A DNA stretch of 64,000 bases from Thauera carbonicopians. GTDB lineage: Bacteria; Pseudomonadota; Gammaproteobacteria; Burkholderiales; Rhodocyclaceae. Under the pieces are notes generated by a model that made no database searches, was not told where the DNA came from, and was given only the letters and a program-made list of their open reading frames with translations. This document shows, one piece after another, positions 1 to 6,980 of this stretch. The DNA is taken from assembly GCF_025699485.1 (NCBI RefSeq), contig NZ_JANUXN010000001.1:124001-188000 (forward strand), written 5' to 3'. Position numbers and translations under genes: made by a program. Positions within the stretch are counted from its first letter, which is position 1. Each line of letters starts with the position of its first letter.

Positions 1-453
1 ACGCTCACCGTCGATCCCACCCACATGCGCGATCTTCGCCGCGAGGCCGACACCCCGGCCGGCGGCGAGGACGCCGCGCAGCAGGCCTCCAATTCGGAGC
101 GCGCCCGGCGGATCCGCGACGCGGTGGAAGCGGCGCTGTCCGACATCATCCTGCTCGGCACCGAGGAACAGGTGCGCCTGGCCGCGGCGGCGAGCCGCCA
201 GCTGGTCGCCGGCGAGCACGTCCATACCGACGAACTGGTCGTCTCGCTGCGCGACTTCATCCGCCAGGCGCTGGATCTGGCGCCGGTTCCGGCCGATGCG
301 GAGATTCCGGCTCAGGGCCCCGCGCGGCCGTCGGGCCCGGGCAGCCGCGGCGGTGCCGGCGGTGGCCGCGGTGGCGGAGGCGGCATGGGGATGGGCGGCG
401 GGGGCGGGGGTGTGGCCTTCGGCGTGTCCGAGCGCTCGACGCCGGATCTCTGA
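1..453 (+). CDS. Hypothetical Gly-rich protein, 5' end outside window
   Basis: The reading frame is open from base 1, so the start probably lies upstream; the first Met inside the window is at 25. The visible part is charged and helical for about 100 residues (Arg/Glu/Ala-rich, with a segment reading TEEQVRLAAAASRQLVAGE). It then passes into a Pro/Gly linker and an almost pure Gly run with Arg and Met near residues 115-135. No catalytic motif, signal peptide or membrane segment is visible. It ends 3 bp before the histidine kinase gene and may be co-transcribed with it. I do not recognise the family. Confidence 0.6.
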   Translation, partial: TLTVDPTHMRDLRREADTPAGGEDAAQQASNSERARRIRDAVEAALSDIILLGTEEQVRLAAAASRQLVAGEHVHTDELVVSLRDFIRQALDLAPVPADAEIPAQGPARPSGPGSRGGAGGGRGGGGGMGMGGGGGGVAFGVSERSTPDL

Positions 454-456
454 TCG

Positions 457-2343
457 GTGCGACACGGGCGCGACACCGGCAGGATGGGCCTGTTCGGGCG
501 GCGCGTGTCAGCCGGACGTCGCGGGCTGGCCTTGCTGCACCGGGCCATGCGGTTCTGTCTACCGATCCTGTCCGCTTTCGGCCTGCTGTCCGGCCCGGCG
601 CAGGCCGAGAACGGCAGCCGCCCTCAGGATGTGACCATCGGTGTGCTCGCCTACCAGGGTGAACTGGCGGCGGCGCTCGACTGGGCGCCACTGACCCGTT
701 TCCTGAACGAGCGTATCCCCGGCTACCGCTTCGATCTCGAACATTTCGATGCCGATAGCCTGCACGAGGCGATCCGCCAGCAGCGCGTCGATCTGGTCGT
801 CACCAATCCCGGCTACTACGTGGCGATGGAGAACGAATTCGGCCTCAGCCGGATCGCCACGCTGGATTCGCCGCAGGCGCTGTCGCCGGACAAGGGAACC
901 GGCTCCGCGCTGATCGTGCGCAGCGAGCGTAGCGACCTGCAGACGCTCGGCGACCTGCGCGGCAAGCGCCTGGCGGCGATGGCGCCGGACGCTTTCGGCG
1001 GCTACCTGCTGGTAGTGCGGGAGATGCTGGCGCAGGGCATCGACGCGGAATCGCATCTGAAGGAGATCCATTTCCTCGGCGTGCCGATGATGCGCATCGT
1101 CGCAGCCGTACAGCGCGGCGAAGCCGATGCCGGCGTGGTGCGCAGCTGCTTCATCGAGCAGGCCGCGGCACGCGGCGTGCTGCGTCAGGAGGATTTCCGC
1201 GTGCTGGGTGACCGCCGCAGCGCAGATCCCGCGGTTGCGGCCTTTCCCTGCGGCTTGTCGACCGCGCTGTATCCCGACTGGCCGATCGCGGTGACGCGCG
1301 GTATCGGCCACGGCCTGTCAAAGCAGGTGGCGCAGGCGCTGCTGGCGATGCCGGCCGACACCGGCATGGCGTGGACGGTACCCGCCGATTACCAGTCGGT
1401 GCACGAGCTGTACCGCGAACTGCGCACTGGCCCTTATGCCCATCTGCGCGACGTCACGCTGGCAGGCCTGCTGCGCCGCTTCTGGCCCGCCTTGCTGGTA
1501 CTCGCCCTGGTGCTGACCGCCTGGGGTGTGCATACGGTGCGGGTCGAGCATCTGGTGCAGCGCCGCACCGCCGAGTTGCGCGCCTCGCTGCGCGCCCGCG
1601 AAGACGCCGAGGCGAGGGTGCGCAGCCACCAGGAGCAGATGGAGCACCTGTCCCGCCTGTCCATCCTCGGCGAGCTGTCGGGTAGCCTGGCGCACGAGAT
1701 CAACCAGCCGCTGACCACCATCGGCAACTACGCCCGCAGCCTGCTGCGCCGCCATGCCGACGGCCGCCTGAGCGACGCGGCGGTGGTCGAAGCCTGCGCC
1801 GAGATCGGCAGTGAAGCCGAGCGGGCCGGCGGCATCATGCGCCGCATCCGCGATTTCGCCCGCAAGCGCAGCGCGGTGCGCGAGCCGGTGGATATGCCGG
1901 CATTGGTCGACAGCACCCGCAAGCTGATCGAAGGCATGCTGCTGCACGCGCCGGCGATCATCTGCGAGAACGAGCTGCCGCCCGGCTGCGAAGTGCTGGC
2001 CGACGGGCCGCAGATCCAGCAGGTGCTGCTGAACCTGGTGAAGAACGCGATCGACGCCGGCCGCGATCTGCCGCCGGAACGCCAGGCCGTCACCATCCGC
2101 CTGGAAACCGCCGACAAGCGCCTGCTGGTCCACGTCATCGACCAGGGCTGCGGGTTGACCGCGGAACAGCAATCCCATCTGTTCGAGCCTTTCTTCACCA
2201 CCAAGCCGGATGGCCTCGGCCTGGGGCTGCCGATCTGCAAGACCATCGTCGAAGCGCACGGAGGTCGCCTGTGGGCCGAAAGCAATGTACCGTCCGGCAT
2301 GCGTTTCTCCTTTTCCCTGCCTTGCCATGTCGCTGCAAACTGA
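457..2343 (+). CDS. TtrS-like sensor histidine kinase with periplasmic binding-protein domain
   Basis: This is a membrane sensor kinase. A signal-peptide-like segment (around residues 31-50, ending GPAQA) precedes a PhnD/TtrS-type periplasmic substrate-binding domain (about 55-320). One membrane helix follows (about 343-362), then a short coiled coil, an H-box with His413 in SLAHEINQPL, and an ATPase domain with N-box LVKNAIDAG, DQGCGL, FFTTKPDGLGLGL. This architecture is that of TtrS, the tetrathionate sensor. The frame begins at a GTG 3 bp after the preceding stop; the Met at 547 is an alternative start that would place the signal peptide at the N-terminus. The gene overlaps the response regulator gene by 17 bp. 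The ligand is inferred only: the adjacent TsdA-like cytochrome suggests a sulfur oxyanion such as tetrathionate or thiosulfate. Confidence 0.87.
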   Translation: MRHGRDTGRMGLFGRRVSAGRRGLALLHRAMRFCLPILSAFGLLSGPAQAENGSRPQDVTIGVLAYQGELAAALDWAPLTRFLNERIPGYRFDLEHFDADSLHEAIRQQRVDLVVTNPGYYVAMENEFGLSRIATLDSPQALSPDKGTGSALIVRSERSDLQTLGDLRGKRLAAMAPDAFGGYLLVVREMLAQGIDAESHLKEIHFLGVPMMRIVAAVQRGEADAGVVRSCFIEQAAARGVLRQEDFRVLGDRRSADPAVAAFPCGLSTALYPDWPIAVTRGIGHGLSKQVAQALLAMPADTGMAWTVPADYQSVHELYRELRTGPYAHLRDVTLAGLLRRFWPALLVLALVLTAWGVHTVRVEHLVQRRTAELRASLRAREDAEARVRSHQEQMEHLSRLSILGELSGSLAHEINQPLTTIGNYARSLLRRHADGRLSDAAVVEACAEIGSEAERAGGIMRRIRDFARKRSAVREPVDMPALVDSTRKLIEGMLLHAPAIICENELPPGCEVLADGPQIQQVLLNLVKNAIDAGRDLPPERQAVTIRLETADKRLLVHVIDQGCGLTAEQQSHLFEPFFTTKPDGLGLGLPICKTIVEAHGGRLWAESNVPSGMRFSFSLPCHVAAN

Positions 2344-2968
2344 AAATGCCGTCGTCTACGTGGTGGACGACGATCCCGCACTTTGCCGCTCCCTGCGTTT
2401 CCTGCTCGAAGCCGAAGACTGGCCGGTACGCCTGTTCGGTTCAGCGGAGGCGTTCCTCGATGAAATCGGCAGCCGCGCCGGCCCAGGCCAGCCTTGCTGC
2501 CTGCTGCTCGACATCCGCATGCCGGCGATGAGCGGGCTGGAACTGCAGCAGGTGCTGCGCGAGCGCGGCTTCGAGGCACCGATCCTGTTCATGACCGGGC
2601 ACGCCGACGTGTCGATGGCGGTACAGGCGATGAAATGCGGCGCCTGCGATTTCATCGAAAAGCCCTTCGACGATCAGGCGATCATCGATGCCGTCGCCAA
2701 GGCCATCGAGCGTTGCGCGTCGATGCTCGACGAGGCGCAGCGGCGCGACGGCGCCCGTGCCGCGCTCGCCCACCTGTCGCCGCGCGAGCAGGAAGTCGCA
2801 CACCTGGTCGCGCGCGGCTTGCCCAACAAGCTCATCGCCGCCGAGCTCGGCATCAGCGAGAAGACGGTGCATATCCATCGCCAGCACGTGATGGAGAAGG
2901 CGGGCATTTCCTCTGCGGCAGAACTGGCGCGGCTATTCCTGCGTGCCGATCCTGAAGCACTGGACTGA
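2327..2968 (+). CDS. FixJ/TtrR-family response regulator
   Basis: This 213-residue two-domain regulator has an N-terminal receiver with acidic residues VDDDP, phospho-acceptor Asp62 in LLLDIRMP and Lys in IEKPF. A LuxR/FixJ-type HTH lies at the C-terminus (LSPREQEVAHLVARG, then NKLIAAELGISEKTVHIHR). The start chosen overlaps the kinase stop by 17 bp, implying translational coupling, and keeps only the receiver fold; an in-frame upstream ATG would add 39 residues of kinase-gene shadow. It is the expected cytoplasmic partner of the preceding TtrS-like kinase. The likely target is the convergent cytochrome gene, by inference from neighbourhood. Confidence 0.9.
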   Translation: MSLQTENAVVYVVDDDPALCRSLRFLLEAEDWPVRLFGSAEAFLDEIGSRAGPGQPCCLLLDIRMPAMSGLELQQVLRERGFEAPILFMTGHADVSMAVQAMKCGACDFIEKPFDDQAIIDAVAKAIERCASMLDEAQRRDGARAALAHLSPREQEVAHLVARGLPNKLIAAELGISEKTVHIHRQHVMEKAGISSAAELARLFLRADPEALD

Positions 2969-2994
2969 GCAATACCGGTTTTTCCAGGTCTGGC

Positions 2995-3023
2995 AAGAAA
3001 AAGGCCGGCATTTTCGCCGGCCC
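2995..3023 (-). terminator. Rho-independent terminator of the cytochrome gene
   Basis: A perfect 7-bp stem GGCCGGC/GCCGGCC (3003-3009 and 3016-3022) with a 6-nt loop is followed on the minus strand by a T-rich tail (complement of AAGAAAAA at 2995-3002). It lies between the two convergent genes, 33 bp after the cytochrome stop, and may also stop transcripts from the regulator side. Confidence 0.8.
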
Positions 3024-3055
3024 AAGCTCATACAGGAGAGGCTCTCAAATCCTCA

Positions 3056-5134
3056 TCAATAACGGGCATCCGAAGGCCTGCCGCCCTTGGGCCAGTCGTT
3101 GACCTTCGGCGGGAAGTCCGGACGGGGGAAGTGGCTGAACCAAGCTGCCACGTCCACCGACTCCTGGTCGGACAGGCCGCCCTGGCCGAGCGGGAAGCGG
3201 TCGTGGAAGGCGATCGGCATGTTGCGCTTGACGAAGGCCGCGGCAGTGTAGATGCGGGCCATGCCGGCGCCGATATTGAAGGAATCGTTGCCGCCCAGCG
3301 GCGGGTAGACCCAGCGGCCCTTGGCGTCCTTGATGCCTTCGCCTTCGTCACCGTGGCAGATCGCGCACTGTTCGGCGTAGATCAGCTTGCCGTTTTCCGG
3401 GTTCGGCACGATGCTGCGGTCGATCTTGCCGATGCCGCGGCCTTCGACGCGGTCTTCGGGCTTGGTCTCGCGCTTCATCCAGTCGAAGTAGGCGACCATG
3501 GCCTTCATTTCCTCGCCTTCCTTGGGCAGCGCCTTGCCGTTCATCGAACGCAGGAAGCAGCCGTTGATGCGTTCTTCCAGGGTGATTTCGCGGCCTGCAC
3601 GGGCGCCGTAGCTCGGGAAGAAGGCCGACACGCCGACATAGGGCGAACCATCAGCGACGGTACCGGCGTTCAGGTGGCAGCTTGCGCAGTTCATCGCCGC
3701 GCCGACGTGGTTGGGCAGCATGCGGGCGGTGTCGATGTTCAGGCGCGCACCCAGCACGAGCTGTTCGGCGTTCGGCTCCTTCAGCATGTCGGCCAGGCGA
3801 GGCGTCTCGAACGGCCGCTCGTTGATGCTCTTGGCGCCGAGGTGCTTGCGTCCGTTGGCGACGTCGCTCGCCAGCACTTCACGTGCATCGCCGGGGCCCC
3901 AGCTGCGACGGGTGAAGTTCAGGATGTCGGCGATTTCCTGGTCGGCCAGTTGGGCGAAGGCCGGCATGTACAGCGGCCGCGAGTGGCTCTCGGTCACCGG
4001 TGCGCGCCAGCCGGTCAGCATGATATGGATCAGCGTCGAAGGATCCTGCGACTGCAGCGTGTGGTTGCCGGTCAGCGGCGGGAACACGTTGGGCACGCCG
4101 TTGCCGTTGGCGCGGTGGCAGTCGGCGCAGAACTGCAGGTAGCCCAGGCCGCCGCGGGTGGTGAAGATCGTGGTCGGCACGTCATCTTCCGGTGCCGCGC
4201 CCATGCCGGCCGGCAGCGGCACGATGGCAGGTGCCGGACCTTGGGCGATCTGCATCGGCAGGTCATCCTTGCCCGGGGACAGGGATTTCAGATAGACGCC
4301 CATCGCGAGCAGGTCTTCGTTCGTCATGTACTGGGTGCTGTGCTGCACCACATCCACCATGTTGCCCGACACCGTGCCGTGCTTGTTGCGGCCGGTCTTG
4401 AGCAGCTCGGCGGTGTCCTCCGGCGTCCACAGGTTGCGCAGGCTCAAGGCGCGCCAGCCTTCGACGGTTTCGCCGGCGAGGAAGGTGTCTCCCTTGCCGC
4501 CCTTGTCGCCCATCGTCTTTTCCTGGAAGGCGAAGCCGCGCGGTGTGTGGCAGGCGCCGCAGTGGCCCAGGCTCTGCACGATGTAGGCGCCACGGTTCCA
4601 TTGCGCTGACTGCTTCGGATCGGGCGTGAATGCTTCGTCGTCTAGGAAGAAGGCGTTCCACAGCGACAGGCCCCAGCGCATGCTGAAGGGCCAGTCCATG
4701 TCGTTTTCCTTGTTCGCCTGCTCGACCGGCTCGACGCCCTTCATCATGTAGGCGTAGAGGTCACGCATGTCCGCTTCGGTCATTCTGGCGTAGGACGGGT
4801 AGGGCATCGCGGGGTAGAGGTTGTGGCCGTCGGCGGCCACGCCCTTGCGCATCGCGCGGTCGAACTGCTCGAACGTGTATCGGCCGATGCCGGTCCTCTC
4901 GTCGGGCGTGATGTTGGTGGAGTACAGGGTGCCGAACGGTGTTTCCAGCGCCAGCCCGCCGGCCATCGGCTTGCCGTTTGGCGCGGTGTGACAGGCGACG
5001 CAGTCGCCCATTCGGGCAATGTATTCGCCGCGCTTGACCGCATCGGCTTGCGCCGTGTCGGCCGAGGCGGCAGCGGAGGCCAGCAACAGCGAACAGCCGA
5101 TGCCGGCAGTTCGCAGGATCGCTCGCGTATTCAT
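3056..5134 (-). CDS. Five-heme c-type cytochrome: AdhB-like triheme module fused to TsdA-like diheme module
   Basis: This 692-residue exported protein has a Sec signal peptide and five CxxCH heme sites at about residues 45 (CVACH), 192 (CGACH), 336 (CADCH), 483 (CASCH) and 590 (CAICH). The first three and their surroundings resemble the triheme cytochrome subunit of membrane alcohol dehydrogenases. From about residue 430 the sequence resembles thiosulfate dehydrogenase TsdA, including PSYGARAGREITLEERINGC; Cys526 there corresponds to the Cys heme ligand typical of TsdA. It probably interconverts thiosulfate and tetrathionate in the periplasm, with the triheme part passing electrons on, analogous to TsdB. 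The Met at 5134 was chosen because AAAGGGAG lies just upstream; a Met 7 codons earlier has no such site. Activity is inferred, not shown. Confidence 0.85.
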   Translation of the reverse strand: MNTRAILRTAGIGCSLLLASAAASADTAQADAVKRGEYIARMGDCVACHTAPNGKPMAGGLALETPFGTLYSTNITPDERTGIGRYTFEQFDRAMRKGVAADGHNLYPAMPYPSYARMTEADMRDLYAYMMKGVEPVEQANKENDMDWPFSMRWGLSLWNAFFLDDEAFTPDPKQSAQWNRGAYIVQSLGHCGACHTPRGFAFQEKTMGDKGGKGDTFLAGETVEGWRALSLRNLWTPEDTAELLKTGRNKHGTVSGNMVDVVQHSTQYMTNEDLLAMGVYLKSLSPGKDDLPMQIAQGPAPAIVPLPAGMGAAPEDDVPTTIFTTRGGLGYLQFCADCHRANGNGVPNVFPPLTGNHTLQSQDPSTLIHIMLTGWRAPVTESHSRPLYMPAFAQLADQEIADILNFTRRSWGPGDAREVLASDVANGRKHLGAKSINERPFETPRLADMLKEPNAEQLVLGARLNIDTARMLPNHVGAAMNCASCHLNAGTVADGSPYVGVSAFFPSYGARAGREITLEERINGCFLRSMNGKALPKEGEEMKAMVAYFDWMKRETKPEDRVEGRGIGKIDRSIVPNPENGKLIYAEQCAICHGDEGEGIKDAKGRWVYPPLGGNDSFNIGAGMARIYTAAAFVKRNMPIAFHDRFPLGQGGLSDQESVDVAAWFSHFPRPDFPPKVNDWPKGGRPSDARY

Positions 5135-5315
5135 GGAAAGCTCCCTTTGGCTCATGACAATCTGACTTGTCGGAAGCTTATTTCCTCGTTACTGGCATGG
5201 GTATAAGAAAATTTCCCTAGTGCCGGCCGGGTGTCGCTGCCATTTCCGCGATACGCTGGCGTGGGGAGAGAAGCCCCGGTAAGCTGGCCGCCTTGTTCGG
5301 GAGCATGGAAAGGAA

Positions 5316-5993
5316 ATGGCAGGCGCAGCGTTGACGAGCACGGTCGATCAGGTCTTCATCGGGCGCGTGCGCCTGATGCTGCCCGAAGGCGAAGCCAGCG
5401 GAATCTTCAAGTCGGCGGTCGACGGTCCAGTGCAACTGGGCCCGACCGGGCTGGCAGGAGACGAGCAGGCCGATCTGCGCCATCACGGTGGACCGGACAA
5501 GGCGCTGCACCATTACCCGGCCGAGCACTACGCGCTGCTGGCCGAGGAATGGCCGCAGTGCGCGGCGATGGTGGGGCCGGGCATCCTGGGTGAAAACGTC
5601 AGCACGCGTGGCCTGACCGAGCACGATCTCTGCATCGGCGACGTGCTGCGCATCGGTGAAGCGGAGGTGCAGGTCAGCCAGCCGCGTTCGCCGTGCTGGA
5701 AGATCGATCTCCGGCTGAAAGTGAAGGACGCTTCGCGCTTCGTCGAGGCGGCGGGCGTCACCGGCTGGTACTACCGGGTGCTGCGGGAAGGCCGCCTGTG
5801 CGCCGGCGACGATATCGAGCTGCTCGAGCGGCCCAATCCCTGGCTGACGCTGGCCGAATACTGGGACACGGTGATTGCCCACCGGCCCGATCCCGCGGCG
5901 CTGCGCCGCATCGCCGCCGCACCCGGACTCGCGGCGGACAAGGCCAGCCGCTGGCTGGAGAGGGCGGCCTGGCTGGAGGCGAATGCCGGCTGA
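5316..5993 (+). CDS. MOSC domain protein (YiiM-like)
   Basis: This 225-residue soluble protein has a MOSC (molybdenum cofactor sulfurase C-terminal) fold. The family signature is visible as GLAGDEQADLRHHGGPDKAL near residues 47-66, then ENVSTRGL and the conserved Cys in SQPRSPCWKID. The arrangement and a short C-terminal helical extension match YiiM, which works with molybdenum enzymes that reduce N-hydroxylated compounds. GGAAAGGAA just before the ATG supports the start. It is transcribed divergently from the cytochrome gene and probably monocistronic. The physiological substrate cannot be read from sequence. Confidence 0.88.
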   Translation: MAGAALTSTVDQVFIGRVRLMLPEGEASGIFKSAVDGPVQLGPTGLAGDEQADLRHHGGPDKALHHYPAEHYALLAEEWPQCAAMVGPGILGENVSTRGLTEHDLCIGDVLRIGEAEVQVSQPRSPCWKIDLRLKVKDASRFVEAAGVTGWYYRVLREGRLCAGDDIELLERPNPWLTLAEYWDTVIAHRPDPAALRRIAAAPGLAADKASRWLERAAWLEANAG

Positions 5994-6114
5994 AAGCCGG
6001 CGCGCGACGAGCGGCATGCGGCAAGCGCCAGCGAGGACTGGCGGCTACACTGGACATATGCGCAGCCGTCGCCTGGCGCGAGGGTCGTGCCGGCGGCAAA
6101 CAGGATCGGCTTTC

Positions 6115-6243
6115 ATGGCATTCAAGCTCATCGTCTTCATCGGCATTCTCGTCGCCGTCGCCGTGCTCGGTGTTCGCGCCTACCGCTCCTCGGTACAGGG
6201 GTTCGAGGCGCGCCAGGGCCGTGACAGCGACGACGATGGCTGA
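6115..6243 (+). CDS. Small single-pass membrane protein, 42 residues
   Basis: An ATG at 6115, 9 bp after AGGA, opens a 42-residue frame. It has one hydrophobic helix at residues 4-20 (KLIVFIGILVAVAVLGV), then a basic stretch and an acidic tail ending DSDDDG. It lies between the MOSC and dodecin genes on the same strand. The composition looks like a genuine small inner-membrane protein, but I do not recognise a family and cannot exclude a chance frame. Confidence 0.5.
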   Translation: MAFKLIVFIGILVAVAVLGVRAYRSSVQGFEARQGRDSDDDG

Positions 6244-6288
6244 GGGTGCCGGTTGCCGAGCGTCAATCCACCAACACAGGAGACAGGC

Positions 6289-6501
6289 ATGTCCGATCAC
6301 GTCTATAAGCTCGTCGAAGTCGTCGGCTCTTCACGCGAAGGCACCGATGCTGCCATTCGCAATGCCATCGAGACTGCGGCGCAGTCCATCCGCCACATCG
6401 ACTGGTTCGAGGTGGTGGAAACCCGCGGTCACGTCGTCGACGGCAAGATCGCGTATTTCCAGGTCACGCTGAAGATCGGCTTCCGGCTCGAGGCCGACTG
6501 A
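6289..6501 (+). CDS. Dodecin, flavin-binding protein
   Basis: This is a 70-residue protein of typical dodecin length. The family pattern is clear: MSDHVYKLVEVVGSS at the N-terminus, a helix, then HIDWFEVVETRGHV with the conserved Trp that stacks on the flavin, and a terminal strand YFQVTLKIGFRLE. Dodecins assemble into hollow dodecamers that store or buffer FMN, riboflavin or lumichrome in the cytoplasm. AGGAGA about 6 bp ahead of the ATG fixes the start. It appears monocistronic. Confidence 0.95.
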   Translation: MSDHVYKLVEVVGSSREGTDAAIRNAIETAAQSIRHIDWFEVVETRGHVVDGKIAYFQVTLKIGFRLEAD

Positions 6502-6531
6502 GGCTTCTCGCTTTCGTCACCCGTCGCCCGT

Positions 6532-6912
6532 TCAGCCGCCGCAGATCAGGGCGCGCGAGCGGGCGCTGCCCTGGTTGAGGCCGATGGTGCAGCCGAAGGG
6601 GTCGAGGAGTATCGCGGCGCGTGCGCCGAAGTCGGTGGTGACGGGGCCCCGGTGCAGCACTGCGCCCCGTTGCTCGAGGTGGCGGATCGCGGCGTCGATG
6701 TCCGGGACTTCCCAATACACGGTGGTGCCGCCGATACCGCCCGGGCATTTCGAGTCCGCGGGATGGAAGCCGATGGTGAGGCCGTCCACATGAATGAAGG
6801 CGTACTGCGGGTTCTCGTGGCGGACGCTGCTGCCCAGCAGCTCCGCGTACCAGGCCGCAGCAGTGTCGATGTCCGGCACGAAGCGGACGATGGATTCGAG
6901 GGTTCGCAGCAT
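6532..6912 (-). CDS. VOC-family (glyoxalase/dioxygenase-like) protein
   Basis: This 126-residue protein is a single vicinal-oxygen-chelate module pair. It opens with LESIVRFVPDIDTAAAWYAELLG, continues with a strand carrying FIHVDGLTIGFHP, and ends its second half with GARAAILLDPFGCTIGLNQ. These are the hallmarks of small bleomycin-resistance/glyoxalase-like proteins. The substrate is not predictable. It lies downstream of the D-lactate dehydrogenase gene on the same strand, about 68 bp away, so it may be a distal member of that transcript; a link to methylglyoxal or lactate metabolism would be speculative. Confidence 0.82.
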   Translation of the reverse strand: MLRTLESIVRFVPDIDTAAAWYAELLGSSVRHENPQYAFIHVDGLTIGFHPADSKCPGGIGGTTVYWEVPDIDAAIRHLEQRGAVLHRGPVTTDFGARAAILLDPFGCTIGLNQGSARSRALICGG

Positions 6913-6980
6913 CGGGCGTCCTGTGGTTTGTTCGAGGCGGCGTGGCGCTGTCGCCCCGCCGCCCCGTCCGAACGGGCGGC

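Noticed and set aside
355-415. GGC-rich tandem-like run at the end of the first gene
   Set aside because: It is in frame and encodes a Gly-rich tail with varied codons, so it is a coding feature and not a DNA repeat array.
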